Below are positions 11,910-23,944 of a DNA stretch of 64,000 bases, one piece after another (within the stretch, counting starts at the first letter, position 1; every line of letters starts with the position of its first letter). The translations under genes were made by a program, and so were the position numbers. A model generated the notes under the pieces. The model saw nothing but the letters and a program-made list of their open reading frames with translations, made no database searches and was not told the origin of the DNA. The DNA lies in contig JXTB01000321.1 in the NCBI GenBank assembly GCA_002914805.1, forward strand, positions 225,873 through 289,872. The letters run 5' to 3'. Origin of the DNA: Parasponia andersonii (Eukaryota; Streptophyta; Magnoliopsida; Rosales; Cannabaceae).

Positions 11910-13410
11910 ATGGCAAATACCATAAACACTATCAGAGTCACCGGAACTAGCCAAAACTAACCCCAAAGCACTGCTGCTGTACAAGCAGATGCTGCTCAGG
12001 ATCAGCCCGCTGTGACTGCATCAGAAAGCATTGCCCAAAGACAGGATTACATGGAAGAGGTACTGGTGAACCTTCAGTAAATCAATAACCAGATTAATGA
12101 CTCCCTACAACGACTTGCTGAAGGACAGATGGTGACTCCACCATAGCACGAATGTCCCAGAGAACATCATGCTCAACTACCTCAGAAAGGAATACAGATC
12201 CTAGAGACAAGGAAACGCGACCAGTATAAAACCCAGCAAGAGCGTCATGAAGATCGCATCTCCAAGGGAAAAGGCAAGATCGCAAACTTGCCTCTAGAAT
12301 CTGGTACAGAGAGTTCAAGCACTGACCGTAATCGTGAACAACCTTCTCGGAGATCAACCGATAATCGAGATTGCTTGAATAGCAAACAAAAATGTCAATC
12401 AAGAAGCGTCTTCGAAAGGATCAGCAGAGAGTCGAGACAAAATCCTACAGACCTAAGACAATACTTAGAACGGTGACGTAGTCATGAGCGATCCATATCA
12501 TATCATAACGACCAAAGCCGATCTCGTCGCACTATTTCACTAGATTCCTCTCACAAATCATAGAATACTCTTTCTGACCAACCTGCCTTACATCGAGATA
12601 ATGATCAAAGGCCACCTTTGCCGCTAACAAAAGATAACGCTCTCCCTCCGAACGTTGACGTTTATAATTTAAGGATCGCATTAGACGTACTTTCTGGTTG
12701 GGACAATGAACTCGCTAATGGGTATCGTCAATCGTCGTTCAGTGAGGAAGATTGGGCTGCTGTCCTATCTATTGGATTCAAGCTTCCTACCATAAACACT
12801 TTTGATGGGAAAACTGATCCATAGGATCATATGGACCACTTCAGCGACCTGATGGAACTCCATCGTGTCGATGATCATGCATGTTGCAGATATTTTGTTA
12901 TAACTCTCTCAGGAGTAGCAAAGAAGTGGTTTCGAGGACTCCAGTCTGGCTCAATCTTATCTTGGCAACAACTTCATACGGTGTTCTTGAGGCAATTCCA
13001 AGCTACAAAGAATTTCACTGTTCCGCTTGTTAGCTTGTCTACAATTCGACAAGGTCCAGAAGAAACTCTACGATCTTACCTTAACCGATTTACCTCAGAG
13101 TTGGTAAAGGTCAACAACCCACCTGAAGGGGGAGTTTCAACTCTCATGATGGCTGAGCTGCGACCAGAAACTAAACTCGGGGAGGAATTACTTAAGCAAG
13201 AATGCAGAACTCTCGAAGACTTCTATCAAAGAGTTGGTCGGTATCTGAGGGTAGAATCTTCACCCGAGAATCTTCAAAAGACAAAGAAAAAATGAAGAAA
13301 AGATGCCACTAAAGACGCGACCATGACCAATAACAATGGTAACAAGAAGTCAAACAAAAGGAGTAACGAACAGTTAACGGAGAAGCGGCCTAGACATAAA
13401 AAATAGGAGA
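11910..13410 (+). pseudogene. Tat element gag
   Basis: ATG at 11910 opens a frame that continues, with several stops (for example at 12477, 12822 and 13293), through a low-complexity Gln/Arg-rich N-terminal part. The capsid-like retrotransposon gag domain is at about 12780-13290, with KKWFRGLQSGSI and LRSYLNRFTSELVKV. Gag would form the virus-like particle around the element RNA. The 67- and 154-residue open pieces are in the same frame, so only point changes separate them. Protease follows in the same frame. Confidence 0.85.
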
Positions 13411-13424
13411 TTTCAAGAGTTCCC

Positions 13425-14738
13425 ATGAGGTTCAACAACTATACCGAATTAAACGCGCCCATAGATCATATCTATGCGGTCACAAACCAGCAGGAGCGAT
13501 ATCGCCAACTGGAACCAATGAAACGGGATAGAGCAAGGTGCGACCCCAACAAGTTCTGCCAGTATCACAATGACATTAGACACGATACCAATAATTACTA
13601 TGCCTTGAAGGATGAAATTGAAAGATTGATTAAAGAAGGGCGACTGCGGCAGTACACCAGGCAGAACAACGAAAGGCGAGAAGAAAACCAACAGCGACCT
13701 CCAGAAATTCAACGCGAAGTACGAACTATTTTGAAGGGTTGCATATTGGTGGAGATTCAAAAAGGGCACAAGACAGGTATGCATGAGAAGCTCGAATTGA
13801 CCAACGTCATGCATCTTAAACAGCGACCACGAAAGCTTCAGCGAGTACCAGATATGGATATTACCTTCATAGATTAAGACGCGAGGGAGGTCCATTACCC
13901 ACATAATGATGCGTTGGTCATAAAGATCAATTGTGGAAGCACGCAGTTATGGCGAGTATTGGTCAATAACGGGAGTGTTGTTGACATCCTGTACTACGAT
14001 GCCTTTAAGAAGATGGGGTTGAATAAAAACGACCTAAAGCCTGCCGTCACTCCACTCCACAGATTCACTGGTAACAGTATAATGCCTATGGGCATGATTG
14101 AGTTAATGATCAACGTTGGAACCTATTCTAAAGTTTCAATGGTAATAACCCAATTCTTGGTTGTAGATTGCCCCTTTGCATTCAATGCTATTCTGGGAAG
14201 ACCAATACTGAGGGAACTTCGAGCTATTACTTCAATCAACTATCTCACTATGAAATTCCTAACCCAACACGGGGTAGACGAAGTGCGAGGAAACCAATAT
14301 GATGCGCGGACTTGTTATAACAACTCTTTAAAGCTCGCAGCAAAGGATGCGATACCTCGCACAATGATGGTCCAGCTACTAGGAGAAACGTCAGTCAAAG
14401 CATCAGGTGAAACGTTAGTTGAAGCATTAGGCGAAACGTCAGTCGAAGCGTCAGGCAAAATGTCAGTCGAAGCGTCAGGTAAAGCGTCAATCGAAACTAC
14501 AAGCGAAGACCCCGAACCTCGAGAAATCGACGGAGAGATCAAAACTGGACCCATTGAAGACTTGGAGGATTTGCCATTTAACACGTCCTCCAAGATTTTA
14601 AAGATTGGAGCGAAGATTCAAGAACCTGTGCCAGCTTCATTGGTCACTTTTCTGAAATCTAACTTAGATATCTTCGCATGGCAACATTCGGACATCAGGG
14701 GATCAATCCGAATATCATATGCCATCGTCTTAATATAG
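13425..14738 (+). pseudogene. Tat element protease region with lost catalytic Asp
   Basis: The frame continues from gag. 13425-13877 is a basic linker with a CQYHNDIRHDTNNYY-like string related to gag and zinc-finger ends. 13914-14738 holds the retropepsin fold (VDILYYDAFKKMGL, FNAILGRPILREL). The expected catalytic D-N/T-G is N-N-G here: the codon at 13965-13967 is AAT. Between 14380 and 14500 the linker carries tandem GET/S-VEASG repeats of about 8 residues. The frame shifts near 14690, before reverse transcriptase. Confidence 0.83.
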
Positions 14739-15996
14739 ATCCGACAAAGAAGCCTGTACGGCAGAAAAGAAGAGCTATGAATCCAAAGCACTACGTCGCG
14801 TTGAAAGAAGAGGTAGAGAAGTTGCTCGAAATTGGATTTATCAGGGAATCTTTTTACCTAAACTGGCTTGCTAACCCAGTTTCGGTAAAGAAACCTAATG
14901 GGAAGTGGAGAACGTGCATCGATTTCACCGATCTCAACAAAGCATGCCCGAAGGATAGCTTTCCCCTTCCCAGAATCGACCAGCTTGTAGATGCGACGTC
15001 AGGGCATGAACTCTTAAGTTTCATGGACGCATATTCTGGATAAAATCAAATCCCCATGTACGAGCTAGATGAGGAGCATACCTCGTTCATCACTGATCGA
15101 GGATTATACTGTTACAAGAAGATGCCCTTCGGACTCATCAACATAGGAGCAACCTACCAGCGTCTTGTCAACATGATGTTTGCAAAATAAATTGACAAGA
15201 CAATGGAAGTATATGTTGACGACATGTTGGTGAAATCGAAGAGAGCCGAAGATCATATCAAGCATCTTGGTGAGATGTTCAAAATTCTCCGAAAGTATCA
15301 AATGAAGCTAAGTCCCCAGAGGTGTGCATTCAGGTAGGATCTAGAAAATTTCTGGATTTCATGATCAATCAGCGAGGCATTGAGGCTAACCTTCAGAAGA
15401 TATATGCGCTGATTGATATGCAATCTCTTCGCAAACCTAGGGATGTACAGAGCCTGGCGGGAAGAGTGGCTGCACTGAGTCGATTTGTATCCAGGTCGAC
15501 TGATAAATGCCAACCGTTTTTTGAAGTATTGAAGGGTTCAAAGAAGTTTGAGTGGACGGTAGGATGCGAGCAGGCGTTTCAAGAATTGAAAGCACACTTA
15601 GGTTCTCCTCCATTCTTGTCAAAGCCAAATCTGGGGGAAGAATTATATTTATACCTCGCTATTTCTAAATATGCGACAAGTGTTGCATTAATTCGAGAAT
15701 ATGAAAAGATACAGCGACCAGTGTACTACATAAGTAAAAGACTGCTCGATGCCGAAACTAGATATCCAGAGATGGAAAAATTGGCACTAGCACTCGTCAT
15801 CGCATCAAGGAAGCTTCAACCTTATTTTCATACTCACTCCATCAAAGTTTTCACAAATTTTCTATCGATACAGGTTCTACAAAAACCCGAGGCTTTAGGA
15901 CAGCTACTTAAGTGGGCCGTTGAATTGAGTCAATTTAACATCAATTTTCAACCTTGCACTGCTATAAAAGGTCAAGCCTCGCAGATTTTATTATAG
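14690..15996 (+). pseudogene. Tat element reverse transcriptase and first RNase H
   Basis: The reverse transcriptase spans two frames. 14690-15320 includes VKKPNGKWRTCIDFTDLN, DSFPLPRID and the catalytic YVDDM at 15212-15226, broken by stops at 15041 and 15187. After a frameshift near 15325, 15322-15996 holds the thumb region and the gypsy RNase H domain (FEWTVGCEQAFQELK, PVYYISKRLLDAETRYPEMEK). The family reverse-transcribes the element RNA and removes the RNA strand. The breaks rule out activity. Confidence 0.88.
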
Positions 15997-16049
15997 AATT
16001 TACATATGATATCAATCTTCCCATAGGAAGCTTGAAAAACCTACTTTAG

Positions 16050-16564
16050 ATTCATCAAGATTGTGGAAACTTTACGTTGATGGATCGTCAAACGAGAATA
16101 GAGCCGGTGCGGGCCTAGTCTTAATCAGTCCTGAAGGGCATAATATTTATTGTGCTCTTCGCTTCAAATTCCCAACGTCAAATAATGAGGTGAAATATGA
16201 AGCACTGATAGCTAGGCTAAAGCTCGCATAAGAAATGAAGGTCGAGATGATTGAAGTATACAGTAATTCCCAGCTAGTCATTTCTCAAGTGAACGGCGAT
16301 TATCAAGCAAGAGGGGAAAGAATGATGGCCTACTTGCAGGAAGTACAACGATTGTTCTCGACATTCACTGCTTATAACATTCAACTTCTTCCTCACATCG
16401 AAAATACTAGGGCAGATGCACTTGCTAAGCTCGCTTCAACAAAAGAGGCAGAGTTATTGAAGGTTGTTCCTGTCGAATTTCTTGCAAAGCCAAGCATTGA
16501 AGTTGAACCCCAAGTGACCATGCCGGTTGACGAAGGACCATCATGGATGGATCCTATAATGTAA
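16050..16564 (+). pseudogene. Tat element second (archaeal-type) RNase H
   Basis: A second RNase H domain follows the first: LYVDGSSNENRAGAGLVL, then NNEVKYEALIARLKLA, VYSNSQLVISQVNG and ENTRADALAKLAS. The DGS, E, S/D and D positions correspond to the catalytic block, and the third acidic position reads as Asn in YSNSQ. This duplicate RNase H is diagnostic of Tat-lineage gypsy elements. A stop lies before the 16235 open frame. Confidence 0.85.
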
Positions 16565-16579
16565 TATTTACAAAATAGC

Positions 16580-17779
16580 GATCTTCCCGAAAGCAAAGAT
16601 GATACAAAGCGACTTCGCATGAAGGCAGCTCGCTATATCATCTATGATGGGAAGCTTTATCAAAGAAGTTTTAGCTCGCCATTATTATTATGTGTTAATG
16701 AAAAAAAAAAAAGCACGCTACATTATGAGGGAAATTCATGAAGGAATATACGGAAATCATTCTGGAGGGCAGGCACTTGCAAACAAGATTCTTTGACAAG
16801 GGTATTTTTGGCCGACTATGAAGAAGGATACGATAGAATTTGCTAGGAAGTGTGATAAGTGTCAACGATTTGCAACTATTACTAGAATGCCACATGTTCC
16901 TCTAACTACAATAGCTAGTCCATGGCCATTTGTTGTCTGGGGAATTGATATTATCGGGATGCTTCCATTAGCGCGAGGTGGATTGAAGTATGCAGTGGTT
17001 GTAGTCGATTATTTCACAAAATGGACGGAAGCTGAAGCCTTGAGTACCATTTCCGCCAGGAAGATGATAGATTTTGTTTACAAATCTATAATCTGCCGTT
17101 ATGGTATACCGCATACTATAATTTTTGATAATGGGAAACAATTCGACTGCGATGAGTTCTGTAACTTCTGCGACAACTTCGGCATCAAGAAGAATTTTTC
17201 CGCTGTTGTTCATCCGCAAGCCAATGGACAGGTCGAAGTGATAAATAAAATACTTAAATAGAATATAAAGACAAAACTGGAGGAACATAAAGGAGCTTAG
17301 CCAGAATTACTCCCTAAATTTTTATAGGCTTATCGCACCACTCAACGAACCACTACTGGAGAGAGTCTATATTTTTTAGCTTACGAATATGAAGCAATGG
17401 TTTCGATTGAAATTGGTGCAAGCTCTTTACGACGATCCGTTTATGAGCAAGATCAGAATGATTCATTAATGAGAATTGAGCTCGATCTTTTAGAAGAAAG
17501 GCGTGAACAGTCTCAAATTCGAATCGTATCCTATTAATAGCGCACTGCTCGATATTATAACTCTAAAGTCAAAAGTAGACAATTTGAGGTTAGTGATCTT
17601 ATCCTTTGACGAGTACTTCCTAATAATAAAGAGCATGGTATTGGTGTATTCGGACCTTATTGGGAAGGACCTTATATTATTGACATCGTCATTCGACCTG
17701 TGGCATACAAGCTAGCCCATATCGGCGGAGAAAAGATCGAATATGCTTGGAATGTAGAACAACTTCGTCGTTATTATCA
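16580..17779 (+). pseudogene. Tat element integrase
   Basis: The zinc-binding HHCC region (EIHEGIYGNHSG, then CDKCQRFA) lies at 16600-16880, interrupted by an A12 tract near 16700. The catalytic core at 16900-17260 keeps the three acidic residues, in WGIDIIG, IIFDNGKQF and NGQVEVIN. After a stop at 17259 the C-terminal part is legible to about 17779 (GPYWEGPYI, LRRYYQ). It would insert the DNA copy into the genome. Confidence 0.88.
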
Positions 17780-18435
17780 ATAAATTACCATGTAAATCGT
17801 CATGTGAATCTTTATGTATATCTTCATGTATCTTCAACGCCTTGATGGATATCTTGTTATTTGTCATTCATCGTCATTCGTCAATAATATTTCTTCAGCT
17901 ATTATTTCAACTTTATTTGGTTCATCATTTATAGTTTTATGGTAGTTTTCGGTCACCATGAAACTCGGGGGGCAGTGGGATCAGAATGTTATCTCCTACT
18001 TGCTTCTTAAGGGACTATGCAAATGTTCATTTAGAGGGGTTGGAATTTTAGATCGCCGAATTTCTAAAATTTCTTAAAATCTTACGATTTTCTCCTCGCT
18101 TCATGCCACAGTATGTCGTATTACGCAATTTCCCTCCTCGTACAACAAAGTGACTAAATGATACATTCATTGTTCGATGTAATATATTGCTATATCCTAT
18201 TCTGCCATGGAACTTCTTCAAAACAGTATTGAGTTTACATCACTCATACTTGCTGTTTTCTTAAGTAACCTAACCTATCCTAACACTTTAAACTCGTTTT
18301 AAGTTAGTTAGATTCAAATCGCAAATAACGTACCGATCAGTCACTCAGTGATTGACTACTTAGTTAAAATTATGCAACTTTATATAACATAATGTGATTT
18401 AATTGTTTTATAGGGATGAATATTTAAATAAATAA
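17780..18435. other. Tat element non-coding gap between pol and antisense gene
   Basis: No coding sequence seen. AACTCGGGGGGCAGTGGGA near 17960 is the G-rich, polypurine-like stretch often found just after Tat pol. The rest is AT-rich. Confidence 0.55.
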
Positions 18436-20330
18436 TTATGTAGATTTGCCCGCTCCGCCATCCTTGCTCGCTTCAGACTCCTTCCAACTCCGGACAAGCT
18501 CAATCACGTCTTCACCAAGGATGGAAAAGTCGAAGTCCGGATGCTCGCAGAAGATGTTAAATATAATGGTCGACGAGGTGATGTCACTGGCTTTTTCTTC
18601 GAGCTCCTTGACTTCAGTAGCCTTGAACTCTTCAATAGCCTTGTGAGCCGCCTCTGTAGTCGCCTCCTTCATGCGATCCAAATGCTCGGAGATAGTTTTC
18701 TCGAGCTCTTTGACTTTTTCCTCGAGTTTCTCCTTCTCGAGCTTCTCCTTGGCCAGACCTCAAGCAGCTGCTGCCTCTCCAAGTCAAAGGCTTTTCTCTC
18801 CTCCTCGCGAGGTTTCTCCGAGTCCTTGAATGCTTAGAATATCTCTTCAAATTTTTCGGCCTTTTCTAAGCACTCAAGGACTGGGTCATGCATCAGGACA
18901 GTAGCTGCAGCGGTCTGAAAATATAACACATCAATACTAGGAAATAGTACATTGAATAGGGAAAATAAAAGGTGCTTACATTTGCCAGCATCCTCATCAC
19001 AGAACCGAAGGCAACCTTAGCTGTTCGTCGCTTTATCCTCGCCCAGCCATCTTCAGAAGTGAAGAGATCAATGAAGGCTACGCTCATACCAGCCTTTTCC
19101 GGCAATTGGTTGAGGAGTGTGAACAGCTCATCATCTTTATCAACCTGATTCGGTTTTGAAGAAGTGGCAGTCTCCTTGGATGGATCAGGATGGCTCGCAG
19201 TTTGAGGCTGAGGAGGAATCGAGCTTGTTGGGATATCCTCGAAGGCGACTTTTCGTTTCTTAGAAGTGTCGACCTTCTCTAACTCTTTTGACATTGATGG
19301 AGGTGTGCTCTCTGGCATCTTAGACTTTGCCATTTACCCCAGAGTAGAAGGAGGTGCTCGTAGTCTACTGCCAATAACTATTTCTGTACAGATATGTGAG
19401 TCAGCATGCGAGGTGATAAAAATACGGTAAAAAGAAAAAATAATGATTACCGTCTTACTGTTGAGAAACTAGTGGTGACGCGGTTTCTAGAGATGATGGT
19501 TCCGAGGTTGTAGGGATGGCAGGTACTTTTCGCTTCTTAGGTTTGGAAGACGAAGCACTATTTTACTTCTGCTTCCTTGGCTACTTCTTCTTTGAGCTTG
19601 AGGGCCTGGTCGAACGGGCAATGGGATCTAGAAAAGCGGCTATCCTTGGAAGCAAACTGCAAGCGACTAAATTCTTGGACGTCCCAAGCTTCTTCCAATC
19701 GAATTCTTCAATCGGAAGATTGTTTAGTCTATACACCCTTGCGAGCTGTTCTCTGGAGAGTCCAGGCTATTCTCTATTATCTGCGATGACATACGAGTGC
19801 GATCAGAATAATATACTTATGAAGAGAAGGCAATAAGCTGAAAGTTACCTACCAGGGTTCTGAAAGAAGCCGTTATCCGTGTAATCAAAGTGGAAAAATG
19901 GATTTTTCCATTTATCCATATTGTTACAGACCTCGTAGATAGTTTTTATGGCTTGGTTCGACCACTTGCTCGCATAGAAGAAGCCGAAGTTTGATGGATT
20001 TGATTTTACTTAGTAAAACCAAGCGAATTCTTTAGGAGTGGGGGTTTCTAAACCTAATTTATGGTAAAGTATGTACAGACCTACCATATATCTATATGTA
20101 TTTGGAGTTAGTTGGAAAGGTACAACCCCATAGTAATCGATGATTGATTTTATGTATGGATGAAGTGGGAGGTAGACACCGCATTTGAGAACTGCTTCAA
20201 AGAATGAGGCAATTCCGCGAGGTGGTGTGTTTGGTCGATTGAACTCCATGGGAAAGCGAAGAGGGATGGCGATCTTGTAGTTGCACACGATCTTGCTAAG
20301 CCTGTTCGTTTTGTAGCTCGTCCTTATAGT
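18436..20330 (-). pseudogene. Antisense spliced gene inside the Tat element (plant transposon-domain protein)
   Basis: Four exons can be read on the minus strand: about 20330-19853, 19780-19451, 19383-18980 and 18914-18437. They are separated by 65-72-bp introns with good GT-AG ends (donors GTAGGT, GTAATC, GTAAGC; acceptors CATCGCAG, CTGTACAG, TATTTTCAG). Exon 1 encodes a domain (RGIASFFEAVLKCGVYLPLH, VVPFQLTPNTYRYMVGLYIL) like the plant 'putative gypsy-type transposon' domain. The middle exons encode a Lys/Ser-rich region. The last encodes a Glu/Lys coiled coil and DFDFSILGEDVIELVRSW. The open parts carry stops (for example near 18838), so this copy is degenerate. By family knowledge, Tat elements can carry such extra genes; their function is unknown. 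Confidence 0.72.
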
Positions 20331-21596
20331 GGTACATGACCAATTCCCCTCTTAATATTGGTAACCTGTTGCAAATGCAGGAGCATCCCTGATATGCCGA
20401 GGTCACTGGTCCTGAGGGAGGTCACCTATGCGAGGAGTATTTTGACTGACCCGATTATCTCTACTTCGGGTTCTGGCTAAAGACAATCTTCAAGGTTAAT
20501 AGAGCTAACACTGGAATTGAAAGATTTTTCTTAGAATGCATTCTCTTCCCTAAAATCCTCACTACTAGATATTTGAAAAGAAATACGGATGGGTTTAGTC
20601 CTATGCGAGCCTCAAGGATCTTCGCTATATGCAAGCAATTTTAGGGGTTCATCCTAGGATTGCATTAACAAGCAGCTCATCGGATTTTTTTTAATCGGTC
20701 TAAGAATTCATAAAAATTGTTCAAGCAGTTCATAAAAAAATATATATAAATAGGGTTTCAGACCCTAAGAACTCTTTTACGAGTTCGTCTCTGTCAATTT
20801 TCTAAAAAAGAGTATTCTATGAACTAAGGGGACCTAAAAAATTCCCATTTCAGTCCATCTGAGTGTGAGACGGGTTTTTATTCAAGACATTTAGGCTTAT
20901 AGTTTGTTTCAATTTCTAGAAATAAAATCTGTAAATGAGTTTTCTAGATAGAGAACAATAAGAAAGAGAGGATATATGCTAACCTTTCTTCGAAGACAGA
21001 GGGATCGGGATGTAGTCTGAAGGATTGCGGTGATAGCTTCGTCGGAGAAGAGGCTGAAAGTTGTACAAGCTGAAGAACAAGATGACGCCGAAAGGGTTGC
21101 TTTGTGAATGCTTCAGGTTTCGAGAGAGAAAAACAGCAGACGATAGGGTTGTTTGTTTTTTGAAGAGGAGGCGGATAGACTTTCGATGTGTATATGTCTC
21201 GAGCATCATCAAATCACAGCCGTAGATCAAGGTATTTAATTTTCAGATCCAAAGGCTGAAGTTCACACGGGATTTGATTTCCGAAATTAAATCGGTATCT
21301 TTTCAAAATTTAAAACGACTCGATTTAAGACAACAGCTGGCGTCATCGCTATCATTGTGTCTGCTCAAAGAACGGAAAAGTCTCCTCGAGTTTTGCTATT
21401 CTTCTGAGAGAAAGTGACACGTGATTTTGTCTGTCAGAAAAAGGTATGCGTGATTTTGAAAATGTGAGATTTGAGATCTGGCGACTCTTCGAAAGATCTC
21501 AAGTCTAAGTCATGATATTGCATTGTTTAGGCTTGCACTTATAATAAAAGGAAGCTCCATTTTATCCTAAAAGAACTAATAGAGCTGTAGGGTAAT
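20331..21596 (-). promoter_or_regulatory. Probable promoter and leader of the antisense gene
   Basis: On the minus strand this stretch looks like a plant promoter plus 5' leader. A CACGTG G-box lies near 21417-21422 and an AT-rich TATA-like ATTAAATA near 21236. From 21200 to 20985 there is a C/T-rich, uncharacteristically open 5' leader ending AAGAAAG before GTTAGCAT, a possible leader-intron donor. The Tat 3' LTR follows at 21597. No obvious polypurine tract precedes that LTR. Confidence 0.42.
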
Positions 21597-22313
21597 TGCT
21601 GTGCAGTCTAAAAACTTATATGTTGGTCAATGCCAAAAAGGGAAAAGTTGACCAAGTGGATGTGTCAGGTCGCATGAGTAAGATTAAGTGCGACCTCCTC
21701 CGTAAGAGTTAAGTGCGACCTCCTCTAAAAGGATTAAGTGCGACCTCCTCCGAAAGAGCTAAATGCGACCTCCTCTGTAAGAGCTAAGTGCGACCTCCAC
21801 CGAATAAGTTTACGACCTCCTCTGAACGAATTAAGCGCGACCAGAATGAAAAGGAAATTAGACGAAACTTCGTCAAACGGGTAACATACAAAGAAAGGGA
21901 AACAAGTATCTGAATGGAGATCAGCCGATTATTCCGTTTAGGATATTACCCAATTATATTTTTACTCAAATTGTATTTCATAATTATACACTTACCTATT
22001 TTTTACAATTGAGAAACACTGAACTAACCTCACCTATATAAAGGGAGTTCAATGTTGTAAGAAAAGGGTTCGGAAAAAAAGAGAAAACAGCATTACCTTT
22101 GGACTGATATCTCTCTCAACCTTGAGTTTGAACGAAATTCTTGTAATCCTCCGGAAAATAGTGAAAAACAGTGGACGTAGGCTCATCTTTTTTAGGGCTG
22201 AACCACTATAAAATTCTTGTTTTTTTATTTACTTTGATTAGATTAACCATATTCACACACAAGCCGCTTCTTGCAAATTCTTAAATTTATTGTTGACAAA
22301 ACCTCTGTCAACT
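21597..22313 (+). repeat. Tat element 3' LTR (717 bp)
   Basis: Aligns end to end with 11157-11848, with scattered substitutions. It contains one more copy of the GCGACCTCCTC minisatellite unit than the 5' LTR. The final base is T instead of A (CAACT), followed by CTAAA. Confidence 0.92.
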
Positions 22314-22477
22314 CTAAATATTGGTTACCTAACACGGTTTTCAAAAAATCTTTCACTTTTTATTCTTTTCTCGAATACTAACGAGGAAATTACGTGAAAT
22401 ACTCCCCTCTAGGATCAATTTTAGAAACTATATTCCTTCCAATTAGTTTTATAGGTAACTACACTCCTCTGTATTAA

Positions 22478-22512
<35 letters not shown>

Positions 22513-22514
22513 TA

Positions 22515-22810
22515 AGTCAAAAACGTTAGACATGATGTCGAGTGCTAGACAAAGGTGTCTAGTAACTCGACCGAAAAGGGAAAAAAAAAGTTCAAATATT
22601 GAGCGCTAGACAGGATATCAAGAGTGATATACACAAGTGTTCAGCAGTGTTAGACAAAATATCTAACAACTCGACCCTTTATATCTAGTTAGATTTGAAT
22701 TTTTGTTTGAATGCTATATGTTAGATATAGTGTCAGAAATGATAGACATGAGTGTCGAAAAGTTCTAAACAAGTAATCTAACAACTAAACCTATCATATC
22801 TAGTCAGAAT
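22515..22810. repeat. Degenerate tandem repeat, about three units
   Basis: Roughly 90-110-bp units sharing GTTAGACATGAT-GTCGAG, a TAGACA-GTGTC core and TCTAA-CAACTCGACC, with strong divergence between units. Confidence 0.6.
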
Positions 22811-23671
22811 ATGAACATAGGAGAATTTTTTTTAGAATAATTTAAAATTTTAAAAGATATATTCACCTAAAAATTATTAATAGAAATGTATTTCCTAAAA
22901 TACACTTTGTAAAAGTATATTTTGCAAAGAACCTCTTTTCTTTCTTTTTTTTTAAAAAAAATCTTCATCGCACGAGACCTATACGAGTAGACTTCGCTCC
23001 TTGTATGTAATACATAATCTTCATAATACCTAGGTACCTATTATTTATTTTCTTTTTTTTTGAGACATAACAAACTCTTATTTAATGTACTACATGATGT
23101 ATGCAAGATTTAGTACGTGGCACTTGTCTTATATTATACAAACGCATTTGGGTCCTTAAATAATTATGCTAAAAAAATAAAAAAAATAAAAAGAAAGAGA
23201 AGTTAACATTGAGCAGACAAAACGTTCCAACTTCCATATATGCCATAAATTAGTTTAAATGAGAAACAATTTATACATTGTTATATCGACGTTGTTGTGG
23301 TCTTTTATTTATTAAAAAAAAAAAAGTCGAACAAAACAAAAATTCTACGAACTATACAAATGCTAACTTCAAGGGCATTGTTATTATTATCTTAAACTTG
23401 AAAGAAATAAAAGTATTAAACTCATAGTCTGGCATCAGATGCGAAGATCAAGCATAATCTTTTCTTCAGTTACCCAAGAAATTGTAAAGTGACCATGTGC
23501 ACTCAGCCTCGTGGCAGAATCTCAACGAGTTGACTTTGTTGGAATATCCGGGGTGCCAAGAAAAGAGATATTCAGAAAGTAAGTTAGAATGAGAGAAATA
23601 ATAATGTCAAGTTAGTAAATCGTAACTAGTTCTCTTACGTATTTGTAAGATTGGCATCGAATTCTCATCTG

Positions 23672-23720
<49 letters not shown>
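23672..23720. repeat. Poly-A run, 49 nt
   Basis: Forty-nine consecutive A. It could be the tail of a retroposed sequence to its left, but no flanking duplication or retroposon body was recognised. Confidence 0.9.
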
Positions 23721-23722
<2 letters not shown>

Positions 23723-23944
23723 CTATCTCTACAGTTAATTGAGCAAATAAAATAACACAAGCACAAGAATTAAGCTGAAAGAGACAAGAAGCGCACATTT
23801 TCGACCGGCTTCTACCATACTTCATTAACAAACTAGGAAAGTACAGTCAACAGAGAAAACCATCAACCTAAGACTCTGATCAACACTCCCTTGTTACATG
23901 CCAAGCTTAAGGGAGAAAATAACTTCCAAGTAAAATGGCCAATT

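Larger units (their letters stand above)
11157..22313 (+). mobile_element. Ty3/gypsy retrotransposon, Tat type, with antisense extra gene
   Basis: An 11,157-bp element with both LTRs (11157-11848 and 21597-22313), terminal TGTTG/CAACA inverted ends, a primer-binding site at 11851 (TGGCGCTAGA) and GTAAA/CTAAA flanks (5-bp target duplication with one change). The order is gag, protease, reverse transcriptase, RNase H, a second RNase H, integrase, then a non-coding gap and a minus-strand spliced gene before the 3' LTR. The second RNase H and the extra gene between pol and the 3' LTR are hallmarks of the Tat lineage. Stops and at least two frameshifts show it is not autonomous. Confidence 0.92.

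Noticed and set aside
19516..19836. 106-residue plus-strand frame in the Tat element
   Set aside because: It is the shadow of the antisense exon 2, whose minus-strand reading (YRLNNLPIEEFDWKKLG) has family-like content and splice sites.
22515..22810. Possible CRISPR-like or regulatory repeat array
   Set aside because: Units are long, degenerate and adjacent without uniform spacers, and the genome is clearly a plant's.
23607..23831. 74-residue minus-strand frame with poly-Phe
   Set aside because: Translation of the 49-nt A-run, with no credible gene structure.
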